A stretch of 64,000 nucleotides of DNA, from the NCBI GenBank assembly GCA_003993805.1, contig RSEF01000013.1:20616184-20680183 (forward strand). The letters run 5' to 3'. Of this stretch, positions 39,235 through 51,119 are shown in pieces (the stretch's first letter is position 1; each line of letters begins with the position of its first letter). The translations under genes and the position numbers were made by a program. The notes under the pieces are model-generated. The model ran no database searches. It was not told where the DNA came from and saw only the letters and a program-made list of their open reading frames with translations. The DNA comes from Himantopus leucocephalus (taxonomy: Eukaryota > Chordata > Aves > Charadriiformes > Recurvirostridae).

Positions 39235-39819
39235 CTGAAAAGGCAGGCAATCCTTTTTATTTACTTTTTAATAAGCTAATACAAATGAGAAAGACTAACA
39301 AACTTCCAGGTGCCCAGAAACTGGAACAGGACTTTTGGAACTAAAAAACTGTCCCTTTTCCTCAATTGTAGCAAATCAGCCAAATAAAGATCTTTAGAAG
39401 CCAAGTAGCATACTTTAACATGAATTCATAACAAAGAAATAAGTTATCTGGACATTATTTTCCTATAGCAGCCTTCAGTTGCCATCACATTATTACTCCT
39501 AGAGACAGTTACTATTCTAAATTAACATTTTAAAAGCAATTGTTCAGGTTCTGAAACTTCCTTGAAGTCTTTCTGCCATTTAAAAACGCCAAAGTTATTT
39601 TCTTTCAGAGGCTTCCTCGTGAAATTGAATATTTAGTGACATTTTCCCTATGTGACCCAGTCTTCATACCATTAAATGCATATGCTGCACCCTACCAGTA
39701 TCTCCCCAACTACCCAAAAGCTTTTTCATAAGTCTATGTTGAAATGTAAGGATTTTGAGAAAGTCAAAATACAGTATGAGGTGTTTCCTTAATGCCCCCA
39801 TTTTTCTTTTGAGATATTC

Positions 39820-40055
39820 CATAGAATCACAGAATGTTAAATAGTCCCATCGTCCTGCTTTCTGCCCTTTCATTGCATGTATCTCAGAGGAGTTGTCTCC
39901 ACCTTTCCTATCAAATATTAGGTAGCAAAAAGACTGCAAATAGATCTTTCCTCATCCTTCTTCTTATCAGGGTAAACAAAACAGCTGCCTTTGCCTCTCT
40001 CTGTAATGTCAGATGCTCTGGCCCCCTAAGCATCATAGTGGTCCAGTGAAAGGAA
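39820..40055 (-). repeat. Old CR1 3' end, antisense
   Basis: It starts with CATAGAATCACAGAATG, the reverse of the CR1 tail. It also has GTCAGATGCTCTGGCCCCCT and ATCATAGTGGTCCA, which match the end of CR1 ORF2 in reverse. It has internal deletions and is much more diverged than the 45-48 kb copies. Confidence 0.55.
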
Positions 40056-40376
40056 CCTCTCTAAAGACCAAGAAGGGACCGAATCATTTATTTTTGAGAT
40101 ATTTTTACAATCAGACAGAGTACTTCTAGACAACTTTTTAAAAATAGAGCATAAATGAACATCTTTTCTTACCCTTCTGTGTGTTGTTATTCCCTCTTAT
40201 TAAAATAAATAGCATTAAGAGTAAACTTGCAAGGTGACAGGGATAAGAGCATGAAAAATTCTCATTCCCTGGGTTCATCCTAATTAGCAAAAAGGCAAGA
40301 AGAGCTGTTGGCAATTTTTAAGTCAGATAACTCATGGCAACATCGCCAGTAATTCTCATTGCGACCCCTCGCTCTC

Positions 40377-40409
40377 GCATATGCGTGTGCGTGTCAGAGT
40401 GTGTGTGTT
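40377..40409 (+). repeat. Alternating purine-pyrimidine tract
   Basis: CGCATATGCGTGTGCGTGT is a perfect 19-base alternation, followed by a GTGTGTGT run. It can form Z-DNA in principle. Confidence 0.6.
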
Positions 40410-40982
40410 GAGCGGAGAGAGAGAAACTATGTGGAAGGACATTTTCTCCATCATTTGCTGTTACTTAAATTACTGAGATTACTAACAGAAGTATTTCAAC
40501 AGCCCTAGTGAAAAGCATTAGACCATGATCAATAAAGATCTTCCTTCACATGGGAATAAGTTCACGTGCAGTTTATATCTCAAACTACCTCTAGTACAAA
40601 AGTGTCGTTATTTTTATACTTATTATTTTATTACTAAGTTTGCAAGAAGTCACCAAGAGGTGCTGAAATAGGAAGATAACAGGCATCAGCTGATCACACG
40701 CATGTAAAAACATTGCAGATAAAATAGGTAAGTGAAACATAAGATAAAATAGCAAGTGAAAAATGTGCTTTGTCTTCACAATTGAAAGACCGCTACCGGA
40801 CAAAAAGTGGAGTCAGTACCACCGGATTACTTATATTTAGGGAGTCAGTATAGGTTAATACATCCTGAAACATATGACTGGCTTTTTACAGTGTTCCTTC
40901 TCTGAACGTAAGAGCCTTAAAACAATTTTCATAGCTTTGACTGTCAACAGGTCAAAGTTATTTTTTGTTACTGTTTTCTTAC

Positions 40983-41033
40983 CCAATTCCCTATTACTGA
41001 CAGCACGGTGACCACTTGTGGTGCTTTGTTTAA
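40983..41033 (-). CDS. Coding exon candidate with two open frames
   Basis: The acceptor TTTTGGAATTTGCAG and donor AATTGG|GTAAGAAAAC are excellent. The frame required by its neighbours gives KQSTTSGHRAVSNREL. A phase 0 frame (LNKAPQVVTVLSVIGNW) is also open but would break the join to 39.2 kb. Confidence 0.6.
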
Positions 41034-41142
41034 CTGCAAATTCCAAAAGGAAAATGCTTGAAAATTACCTTGAATAGTCATACTAAATCAAAGAGCAAAA
41101 CTTATTGTTATGGCTGTTTTGGAAGAATGAGAAGTCTCTTAC

Positions 41143-41188
41143 CCAGTACAGCTATGGCTTCCGTCACTAAAGAATCTATTCTGTCTAG
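41143..41188 (-). CDS. Coding exon candidate (LDRIDSLVTEAIAVL)
   Basis: The acceptor ATATGTTATCAG and donor TACTGG|GTAAGAG flank 46 bases. The phase 0 frame gives a helix-like LDRIDSLVTEAIAVL. The trailing G plus TT of the next exon makes Val. Confidence 0.6.
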
Positions 41189-41451
41189 CTGATAACATAT
41201 TAAAGATTATTTTTTTTCCTAACAGCTGTTTCACCTTTATTCTTAATTAGATTAAAAAAATCTCACATCTTAACTTTTTGCATTCAAACCTCTTCATACT
41301 CAAATGACGCAACCTCTCTCCCCGATAGTCTCCACAGACTACTGTATGACTTTATGAAGACAGATCTATTTTATTTCGGTTTTCTTTTGGCATACATCCA
41401 AAACAGCCTACAATTGTCAGCATCAGCACTGCAGTCAGATTTACAACTTAC

Positions 41452-41487
41452 CTGCAATTGTTTCCCTTGATTCAGGTATTTACCCCA
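41452..41487 (-). CDS. Coding exon candidate (WGKYLNQGKQLQ)
   Basis: The acceptor TTGTTATTCACAG and donor TTGCAG|GTAAGTTG are near consensus. Its 36 bases are open only in phase 0, which matches both sides. Confidence 0.55.
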
Positions 41488-43594
41488 CTGTGAATAACAA
41501 CTTAGGTTTGCCACAGAACTCGGGGAGAAAAGCTTTTTTTTTTTTCCAGAAGACTTATAAAGATGCAAAGTCTTTTAATTCTGATGTGCTTTGGGATTAA
41601 ACTTAATCAACAGCAGCAGTTAAGCAGTGAGAGCAAAGGGATAACAAGTAGCACAAAAAACTGCTCTCCAACATCTATTCTGTCTAATTTGGAGGCTACA
41701 ATAAGCTACAGTATTGACTATATGACAGCTCTTTCCACAGAAATTGAGTCCCTATTGGTTTGAGCCTCCGTTTGGGAAGAAAACGTAACATATACAGCAT
41801 AGCTTTGGTGATCAGCTGCTGTACAGCTGAAACGCATCAAACTTGAAAATGCTTTGTGAAGCTCAGGAAAAAGCCCAGCTGTCTCCGGAGCACAGGCTAA
41901 GAAAGCAGCTAGAGCACAGTCCAACACTCAAAAGTACTAAAAACTAAGCTGCCACAAATAAGAACTAACAACTAAGAACTAAAGCCACAACAAATTTGGA
42001 GGCATTATTCTGGAGTCACAGCCACGAATGGGTGCGATCATCCCCAAGGGGCCTAGCCCACCATTCAGGAGAAAAATAAGGGAGAACTTGGTGGGAATGC
42101 ACCCAAGTATGCACAAACAGAGGTTTCATTGAGGGTTATAGTTCTGTCAAATCACTGTAAATGACAAAGACCAAAAGAACACGGAATTTCAGTGAATGTT
42201 TCATAGCTTTCACATAGGACTCATGGAAACCAAAATAGTTTTTCACTTATTACATTATAATTCTTTTGTAATACACAAAAGCAAAGTCCTATCCATACAC
42301 TAAGTATGGTATCTGGAATGCAAGATGATGTCCCTTCTGCTTTGATTTCTATCAAAACACAGTATCCAGGTGTGAATCAAGAAAGGCCAAGACAAGCCCG
42401 TCTCCAAGCAGTTTGCAATACTTTACTAATTAGCTACTGCCAAGTCTGAATACATTTAAAGAAAAAAAACCAACTTCTGAAAGTGTAATCACTTCATAAT
42501 AGCTCTTTGAAGATGAAAAATATTTAGGAAGATTTCAAATCTTAATAGAATTACAAGCCCCACTATAGTCATGCCTGCTAACCTTACTCACAGTAATGCA
42601 ACAGTTTATTAGATCCTAGCCAGAGAGGATTATTAGAATTATTTTTTAAAAAGTTTTTAAATCCTTGTAATCCCAAGTATTTTCTTAAACTGTCCATCCG
42701 CAGGCTCTACAAGAGAAAAACTCTCTGTTTTGCTGAGTTCCTCCCAATAAAAAGACAACTCTGAGCTTTGAGAGCACAGGCTATCTAATTAGAAACAGAA
42801 AAGACGCAAAAAAGTGAATCTCCTAGTCCATTGAGCTGATGAATGCCAGAGACAGCAAAAGAGCCTTCAAAATTGTTTCTTCTGATTCCCATTTATTTGA
42901 CTGGACCATGCTGTCTCCTAAATATAACCATTACCACTTGTGTATGTATTGCAAAATTAAAACTAAATGTTTACAGGGATGTGAGACCACCACAGAATTT
43001 CAGGATAAGGATTTTGCAAACAAACCTGAGCTTTTAAATGTATTTTTTAAAAGCATATTTGGAAAATGCTTTAGGAAGTAATATGAAACAGTGGCAGATA
43101 CTGTTTATGCTATATTAAAAAAATAATATTGCATTTCTGGGATCAAGGAATTTTTTTAAAAAAAACAAATGTATCTTGGTTAATTATTTCCTGTTTTATC
43201 AGTTGCATCAACAGATATTAAAAGATTCCATTTCCAGGTGGTATTACAACTTACAATTTATATTTTAAAGCAATACCTGTTATTGTTTATTACTATGATT
43301 CACTCATTCAGTAAAGCTGTATAGCATTTCCTTACTGATTATGTTTCTAAAATAAATCACTACTACTATAAGACATAAGTTTATGTCTTATAAAGTTTTG
43401 CAAGAAAGTATAAAGGAACTTTTTCTAGTTATCACATCTCTAAAATAAAAAAAAATTACAAATCACACATTCATATATGGCCCAGACGTGGCCATGCATG
43501 CTTTGAATAATGCAACATAGTAAAAAATTTATATGGTCACACTCCATGAATAATATGGCCATAACAAGTGATGACAATCTTAACACCCTCCAAC

Positions 43595-43613
43595 NCCCCC
43601 CCCCCCCCACCCC
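43595..43613 (+). repeat. C homopolymer with an N
   Basis: An N at 43,595 is followed by 13 Cs, an A and four Cs; the length is not reliable. Confidence 0.9.
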
Positions 43614-43947
43614 GGAAAGTTATTGAAAGGGAAGAAAAAACAAGCAGTAGTGCAGTCATAAAAAACCTTCAAAAGGCTGACACACCAAGCATAGTCTTTC
43701 ATGCAGAAATTACCTCTACAAGTACAGTTTTGAACTTTTAATGTGTTGTTGTTAGTCTTAATTTGTGTCGTGGTTGCATCCAGATGTCCAAGAAGATATC
43801 CTAAATCTTATATTAGCTTGTCTAATAATGAATTAGCTCTCTCTCAGCCCATATATCCTTAGATTATCACTGCTACATCCCAGCTAGGACCCCCTAGACA
43901 AATACAATCCTGTCCCAAAATATAAGACACTCAACACACAAAGCCTA

Positions 43948-44030
43948 GAAGGCAATATTATCCCAGTTTGATAATTCAGAAACTGTGATACAGGGACACT
44001 AAGCCTTACAGCAGCAAAACACACAAAAAA
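43948..44030 (+). repeat. Possible second MIR-like SINE fragment
   Basis: TTATCCCAGTTTGATAATTC followed by AGAAACTGTGATACAGGGAC echoes the MIR core (ccccattttacagatgagga, then aactgaggcacagag). It is short and diverged. Confidence 0.35.
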
Positions 44031-44768
44031 AACATTAGTGCTATTGACTTGCTCTTCCTACAAATACTTGAAGAAAAATAGTCAATAAGTGATTTATTTT
44101 TTAAGGTCATGCATGAAGCCACCTGCAGAGTTATGGAGTGCTGCATAGATCCACAGTCCAAGTCTTATGTCCTATGCTCAAAACTGTCTTCCCCACACTG
44201 TTAAACTTCAACATATTCACTTTAGATATGAATTTCTGGGCTCAGTTACCTTCTCAGAGCCCACAACAGTGAACAGTACTCAGTACAATTACACGCAACA
44301 TTACTGCAAAGCAGAACTACACTTTCATCTTCAAAGATCCAACTTGCACACCTTTGATTCACAAGATTTCATTATTTTTTTCTAAATGGACATCACAGAT
44401 ATGGCAATGAAATTCTCTTTAGTTACAGCTCTCATTTACTTATCTGTACAGTACTAAATAGCCCCACTGAAGATGTGAAACTGGTTACTGTTCTTTTACA
44501 CAGCAATTATTAACCCATCAGCTGTAAAATACTTGATCATCAAGAATAATGAGATTTTATCTCATTTAAGTTGTGCTTTTCCTAGATTTACTAGCTGGAA
44601 ATGGAGATGAAACATGTAAAGTCTCTATTTAAATTGCTTATAAGACGAGCCAAGCAGTGTTCACTTTTTTAGAAACAACTGCATGTTAGAAAATTACTAT
44701 ACTAAACCTTAAACAAGGATATAAACATATTTATTTCAAGTATTTGTCTCTTGGGAGTAGCAAATTAC

Positions 44769-44807
44769 CTTTCTCAAAGCATAGTGAGAATTAACTCTTC
44801 CAAGAAC
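44769..44807 (-). CDS. Coding exon candidate (VLGRVNSHYALRK)
   Basis: The acceptor TTTTGTCCTAATCTAG and donor AGAAAG|GTAATTTG are strong. It has 13 codons, the only open frame, phase 0 at both ends, and joins 48.4 and 41.5 kb. The CR1 cluster at 45.3-48.2 kb lies in the intron just upstream. Confidence 0.6.
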
Positions 44808-45277
44808 CTAGATTAGGACAAAATGGATTAGATAGATTATTCCTGCACTTCTGCTTTCATTAAAATATACTGCCACATCATCGCCTCTAGTTGGTATGCT
44901 CGTGATTCAGCTGGCAGAGTTGTGCTAACACACAACATAAAACTATCATGAAAATAAATGCAAAACTATCAACTTTGGTAAACAAAGAAAGCACACAGTT
45001 TATAACCTTGGGGTTGGTTTTTTTCTTCCTTTATCCCTTTTGAAAGCAACCACATTTATCACATTCATGGCGCACATGATTTTAAATGATGCCAGGTTCT
45101 GCATGGATACGCGAACAGAAGTTCACAGTCTGTTCCGAAACATCTGTTTGGGAAGGGTTTTTTTTCTTTCCAAAAGGTCTTCCATGTTTTTTTGGTGACT
45201 ATCAGTATTCACTGAAGGAAAAACTCTCTGGTTAAACAAATACAATACAAAACAACAGCACTATGAAAAATCCTGTA

Positions 45278-45394
45278 GCAACCCCACGCACCTGTATGGG
45301 TTAGGGGTTGACCTGCTGGGAAGCAGCTCTGCATAAAGGGACCTGGGAGTACTGGTGGACAACAGGATGACCACGAGCCAGCAATGTGCCCTTG
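45278..45394 (+). repeat. CR1 fragment A, cut off by the gap
   Basis: It matches the late ORF2 part of CR1 (AAGGGACCTGGGAGTACTGG, CCAGCAATGTGCCCTTG) and runs straight into the 10-N gap. The same ORF2 segment occurs again after the gap, so A and B are not one continuous copy. Confidence 0.75.
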
Positions 45395-45404
45395 NNNNNN
45401 NNNN
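45395..45404. other. 10-N assembly gap inside CR1 sequence
   Basis: Ten Ns separate two CR1 pieces whose ORF2 positions overlap. The true gap length is unknown. Confidence 0.95.
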
Positions 45405-46180
45405 CCAAGTGAAAGATCCTACATCTGGGTCGGGGCAATCCCAAGCATGGATGCTGGCCAGACAATGAGTAGATTGAGAGCAGCCCTGAGGAGAAGGACC
45501 TGGGTGTATTGGTGGATGAAAAACTGACTATGAACCGGCAATTGTGCTTGCAGCCCAGAAAGCCAACTGAATCCTGCGCTGCATCAAAAGAAGTGTGGCC
45601 AGCAGGTCAACAGGGGTGATTCTGCCCCTCTACTCTGCTCTCATGAGACCCCACCTGGAGTACTGTGTCCAGCTCTGGGGTCCTTAGCACAGGAAAGACA
45701 TGGACTTGTTGGAGCGGGTCCAGAGGAGGGCCACAAAAATGATGAGAGGGCTGGAGCACCTCTCCTATGAGGACAGGCTGAAAGAGTCGGGGTTGTTCAG
45801 CTGGGAGAAGAGAAGGCTCCAGGGAGACCTTACAGCAGCCTCCCAGTACTTAAAGAGAGCCTACATGAAAGATGGGGAAGGACCCTTTATCTCAGATTGT
45901 AGTGAGTGAATAAGGGGGAATGACTTTAAACTGGGAGAGAGTAGATTTAGATTAGATATTAGGAAGAAATTATTTACTGTAGGGCTGCTATGAGGCAGGA
46001 ACGGGTTGTCCAGAGGAGTTGTAGATGCTCCTTCCCTCAAAGTGCTCAAGGCGAGGTTGGTTGAGGCTTTGAGCAACCTGGTGTAGTGGAAGGTATTCCT
46101 GGCCATAGCAGAGAGATTGGAACTAGATGATCTTTAAGGTCCCTTCAACTTTAACCATTCCACAATTCTATGATTCTATG
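45405..46180 (+). repeat. CR1 fragment B with intact 3' tail
   Basis: It runs from a late ORF2 position (AAGATCCTACATCTGGGTCG) to the TGATTCTATGATC tail. The peptide remnant [20 protein letters not shown] is typical of the CR1 ORF2 C-terminus. Frames are broken by stops. Confidence 0.85.
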
Positions 46181-48184
46181 ATCATCCAAGGGGAAATGGT
46201 TAGCAACCTGCTACACCACTTAGTTGCACACAAATCTATAGGGCTGGATGGTATCCACCCAAGGATACTGAGGGAGCTGGTGGAATTACTCACTGAGCCA
46301 CCTTCAATAATTTATCAGCAGTTCAAGCTAACCAGGGAGGTCCCAGTTGACTGGAGGTTAGTAAATGTGATGCCCATCTACAAGAAAGGCCAGAAGGAGG
46401 ATCTGGGAAATGACAGGCCTGTCAGTCTGACCTCAGTGCTGGGGAAGGTTATGGAGCAGATCATCTTGGCTTATGTGGCACATGGCACGTGCAGAACAAC
46501 CAGGTTATCAGGCCTAGTCAGCATGGGTTCATGAAAGTCAGGTCCTGGTTAACTAACCTGATCTCCTTCTGTGACAAGATTATCCATTCAGTCGATGAGG
46601 GAAAGGCTGTGGATGTTGTTTACCTGAACATTAGTAGATCCTTTGACACTGTTTTCCACAGCATTCTCCAGGAGAAACTGGCTGCTCATGGCTTGGACAG
46701 GCATACTCTTCACTGGGTAAACCTGGCTGGATGGCCAGGCCTAAAGTGTTGTGGTAAATGGAATGAATCCAGTTGGGGTTTTAACACAAGTGGTCCACAG
46801 GGCTCAGTACTGGGGCCAGCTCACTTTAATATCTTTATCAATGACCTGGATGAGGGGATTGAGTGCACCCTCAATAAATTTGTGGGTGACACCAAGTTGG
46901 GTAAGAGTATTGATATGCTTGAGGGCAGAAAGGCTCTTCAGACATATCTGGACAGGCTGGATTGATGGGCTGAGGCCAATGGTATAAGTTTCGACAAGGC
47001 TAAGTGCCAGATCCTTCACTTGGGTCACAACAACCTCATGAAATTCAACAGGCTTGGAGAAGAGTGGCTGGAAAGCTGCCTGGTGGAAAAGGAGCCAGCG
47101 GTTGGCAGCTGGCTGAATATGAGCCAGCAGTGTGCCCAGGTGGTCAAGAAGGCCAGTAGCATCCTCGCCTGTATCAGAAATACTGTGGCCAGCAGGACTA
47201 CGGAAGTGGTTGGCCCTTTGTACTCAGGACTGGTGAGACCACACCTCAAATACAGTGTTCAGTTTTGGGCCCTTCACGACAAGAAAGACATTGAGGTACT
47301 GGAGTGCATCCAAAGAAGAGCAGCTAAGCTCGTGAATTGTCTCGAGCACAAGTCTTCTGAGGAGCAGCTGAGGGAACTGGTGTTGTTTAGCCTGGAGAAA
47401 AGGCAGCTAAGGGGAGACCTTATGGCTCTCTATAACTACCTGAAAGGAGGTTGTAGCAAGGTGGGGGCCATTCTCTTTTCCCAAGTAACAAGTGATAGAA
47501 CAAGAAGAAATGTCCTCAAGTTGTGCCAGGGGACATTTAGATTGGATATTAGGAAAAATTTCTTTAATGAAAGGGTTGTCAAGCACTGGACCAGGCTGTC
47601 CAAGGAAGTGGTTGAGTCACCATAGAATCATAGAGTAGTTTGGGTTGGAAGGGACCTTTAAAGGTCATCTAGTCCAGCTGCCTTCAGTGAGCAGGGACAT
47701 CTTCTGCTAGATAGCTTGCTCAGAGCCCCATCCAACCTAACCTTGAATGTTTCCAGGGATGGCGCATCTACCACCTCTCTGAGAAACCTGTTCCAGTGTT
47801 TCACCACCCTCATTGTAAAAAATTTCTTCCTTATAGCTAGTCTAAATCTACCCTCTTTTAGTTTAAAACTGTTACCCCTTGTCCTGTCACAACAGGGCCC
47901 ACTAAAAATTTGTCCCCATCTTTGTTATAAGCCCTGATTAAGTACTGAAAGGCCTCAATAAGGTCTCCCCAGATCCTTCTCTTCTCCAGGCTGAATAACC
48001 CCAGCTCTCTTAGCCTTTCCTCATAGGAGAGGCGCTCCAGCCCTCTGATCATCCCTGCAGGTATTCAAAAGACACGTAGATGTGGTGCTTAGGGACATAG
48101 TTTAGTGGTGGACTTGGTAGTGTTAGGTTTATGGTTGGACTTGATGATCTTAAGGGTCTTTTCCAACCTAAACGATTTTATGAT
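46181..48184 (+). repeat. CR1 fragment C, reverse transcriptase part, interrupted
   Basis: It begins inside the CR1 ORF2 RT domain ([35 protein letters not shown]) and continues through [19 protein letters not shown] and [16 protein letters not shown]. There is a frameshift near 46,490 and a stop near 46,965. The catalytic FADD box reads FVGD at 46,879-46,890, so it is dead. The copy is interrupted at 47,622-48,052 by antisense CR1 D and resumes with the normal 3' end (GTATTCAAAAGACACGTAGA ... CCAACCTAAACGAT). Confidence 0.85.
47622..48052 (-). repeat. CR1 fragment D nested in C
   Basis: It begins with ATAGAATCATAGAG (tail in reverse) and ends at CTCTGATC, giving on the minus strand [21 protein letters not shown]. 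It splits the codons of copy C between GAGTCACC and ATCCCTGCAGG. Only 'AT' could be a target duplication, in line with CR1 insertion habits. Confidence 0.85.
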
Positions 48185-48365
48185 CTCAATCAAAGCCAGC
48201 AACATTTCAGCTGTCTTAATGCTGAATTAGAACAGGTTACATTTATTAACTAGATTGATAAATGCAAGTTAGGCCTTCACCTATACTACGTATAGCAATG
48301 CTAGTTCTGGTGTTTTCCCATTGCCTGCTAAGCAATTGCCAGGAGGATCACTGGAAGGCACTTAC

Positions 48366-48450
48366 TGTCTGATAAACTGACTGCAGAGAGGGGCTTGCGC
48401 TTAGGGGAATCCTTCTGTACTCTTTTGTTCTGCTGTTCCTCAGTCCCTCA
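48366..48450 (-). CDS. Coding exon candidate, 28 codons
   Basis: The acceptor CTAAACTTTCTTTGATGAG and donor CAGACA|GTAAGTGCC are good. In the frame set by the upstream exon it reads EGLRNSRTKEYRRIPLSAS then SLQSVYQT and ends on a codon boundary. A second frame (KDSPKRKPLSAV) is also open from an internal start but breaks phase with both neighbours. Confidence 0.65.
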
Positions 48451-50621
48451 CTCATCAAAGAAAGTTTAGACATTTTATGTGCAAGGATTCGGTTTTCTGA
48501 GTTGCATCGGGTCCTAAACTGCAGGTATCAGACAGAAATAGGCTCAGTGATTGTCACTGGTTTGAGATTAGGCCCTTAATTGGAAATAGAATCATGCGTA
48601 TAGATTTGCAATCAGAAACCTACTGAAATAAAACTGTTTTCATCAGTTACATCTCCTCCCTGTCAAATAAGTAACTCTGAGAGTGACAAGAGCTATGGTT
48701 TGTGTTCTTCACAATTTTGTGAGCACTGTATGTTAACCTATTTCAGAAGAACAGTGTTTTTTTATTCCATTCACAGATTTAAACCTAATGTCTGAATACT
48801 AAAAAAACACCCCAGTTCCATGCTACATTTTTTCATCATTTTATTTAGAAGGCAGATTAACTGATTAATAGAAATCTAAATTGCATTTCCCCTCTCAAAT
48901 TAACTGAATAAATATATATTGTTTTAGAAGTGCAAGTTTTGATTAATTCTACTTTATCCTGTAGAACGATGAAAGTCCTTGAATGCACTGTGCAGAAGCC
49001 TCACCAGAATGACACACCATTTTAATATTCTGGCAAATATTTAGAATTATTTTTAACAAAAGACAAACTATTTAATGATCATATGGTAAATGCAATTTAT
49101 AAATTTTTGCAATAATGTAGATCCTTAAGATTATTGTACTTTTTGCTAGCCAAGTATCTTATTCATTAAAATTCGTTATGTTGTGGCTCTATTCAAATGG
49201 ACAGTAGAAGCTATACTTACATACTTTTTTATACAACATTTTAAAAAATGGAAGGCAAGCTCCTTGAAGAAAAATTATTTATAAGTGAGTATAGTTAAAG
49301 AATCCTGTATCAACCTTATCAGTCTAAGCAAATTGAATTATTTTCCCATGGGTTTTCAAAGCCTTCATTTCTGGTTATCCGCTTGAGGACTAGTTACAGC
49401 TTTTAGTAAAATTGTACACTTACTTCCACAGTCTTCTCTCTGATGTTCTAGGTGAGACAAAGATACCTGCCTGTATCAGTGCATCTGGCATGGGATCAAT
49501 ACCCTCTCCCTTCTGTGACATAAACTGTGATTTTGAACTTGTTCTGTTCCACACGTGTCTTTTTCCTGACTATTTGAAAGACTGTTTTTTTCCTTTTTTT
49601 TTTGTTAAATCAATTAGCCTAATTAGTCACTTGACCAAATAGATTTAAAACTCATGTTCTCTTGGAACTTCACAAAGCATGGAAAGATCTGATATCTTTT
49701 CTGTAATCTAACTGAAGTGCTTGTCATTGTTGTGTTGGGCAATTGCATTGTATCCACTGACTAATGAAAGTAGAGCAGTTGTGGTGACATAATGAAACTT
49801 AAACAAATCGTTCAGAGAAACTAGCATTTAGGGTCCCAGTCCAACAAAACAGTTCAGCACTTAGTCAAGAGAGAGTATCCTTTTATTTATTCATGAGAAC
49901 AGACATTTCCTTTGTGTTTAAAGCACACATTTTCTGAAATGTTTTGCTTGTCTGGAGCAATAAGCATTACTTCTTTGCAAGAAGTAGTTCTGCAGTCCGT
50001 TTAGCTGGTTAAACCCTTGTACCCTTAAGTTTAAAACTAAAGTTTTTAGGAGTAGAACAGGAAAAAGCTGTGCAGGAAGGTGCAGTGTCAAATCATGAGT
50101 TTACTTAAGTAATGAGAAAGACATAATCAAAAACCATTTCCTAATTCTGCATAGGACAACTTCTGTTTAATCCATTTGAAATGCATCATTGCTATTACAA
50201 ACTCAAGATTCTGTCTGGCCAATATAAAATAGCAATACTGGGTTTGTTCCTTTTTGTGTATTGGCAGATGCCCAATTATTTGCTCTGCAGTTGCACAAAG
50301 ACAGGATTACATGTTGCCTTTATTCAGAGGGACAAACAAAAGATGAAGCTTTTTAAACATTCTCCAATTTTCATGCATCAAAACATTAGTTTCAATGTAG
50401 CTCAAATTGTATTAAGTAATCCAAGCAGCAATCTAAAGAGCTGAACTTTGAAAAGGTAACTCTCTCCAAATAAATTTTTGAAATTCTCAAGTAAAAATTC
50501 CTTAAACAGAGTATTATGGCAGTAGCTTCAAGTGATTCATGTCAATTTCAGACAGAATTGTGTAACATAATACTTCACTCAACTTCTACTATTAGTAAGT
50601 TTACCCTTTTCTAGTACTTAC

Positions 50622-50689
50622 TCACACAAGTCATCTGTCTGCGTGTTTCTGGATTTTTCTTGCATGTTCCATGCAAACATTAGCATATT
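50622..50689 (-). CDS. Coding exon candidate with LC8-type TQT motif
   Basis: The acceptor TCTTTCTGTTACAAAAG and donor TGTGA|GTAAGTAC are strong. The one open frame gives 22 codons including WNMQEKSRNTQTDDLC, and two trailing bases complete Asp in the next exon. The NTQTDD core matches the TQT anchor of dynein light chain LC8 ligands (established motif; binding here is inference). Confidence 0.65.
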
Positions 50690-51119
50690 CTTTTGTAACA
50701 GAAAGACACAGAATAAACTAGGCAGCAGAGGAGTTTTCTTCAAACACCAGACTAGGAAGTAAAATAGATCATCAGAAGAAAACTGTTATGCCCATGATAA
50801 GAGCCAAATGTCCTTATAACTACCCAAGCTAAAATGCTTGCACATGCCATAAGCGGCATTCCAGTCTCTGCAACCACAGCAGCTCTGAAAACCATGCAAA
50901 CCTTGGGCTAAGAGGATGCTGTCTCTTGCTCCACTCTGAAGCCAGGCACCTAATAACACCCAGGTAGGCCAAACTTAAGATACCGGTTCTTTGAAAGATA
51001 AGCAAGGTCAAGAGTGTCTGCCTAGGGTCTCTGGCAGATAACCCTTAATTGTCCATACCAATTGTATTTGGTCATTAACATCACAGTTTCACACAGGACA
51101 AGACACATTACTACCATGT

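Larger units (their letters stand above)
41488..44768. other. Intron, mostly plain
   Basis: It holds a weak 21-base exon candidate at about 43,709-43,729 (FKTVLVE, donor GTAATTTC), the MIR-like scrap and the C run. Confidence 0.4.

Noticed and set aside
46127..47625. Three long plus-strand open frames as host genes
   Set aside because: They are decayed CR1 ORF2 in shifted frames.
50829..51011. Exon candidate after CTTGCTTATCTTTCAAAG (minus)
   Set aside because: The acceptor is excellent, but no donor gives a phase that reaches the 50.7 kb exon. It may be an alternative or decoy exon.
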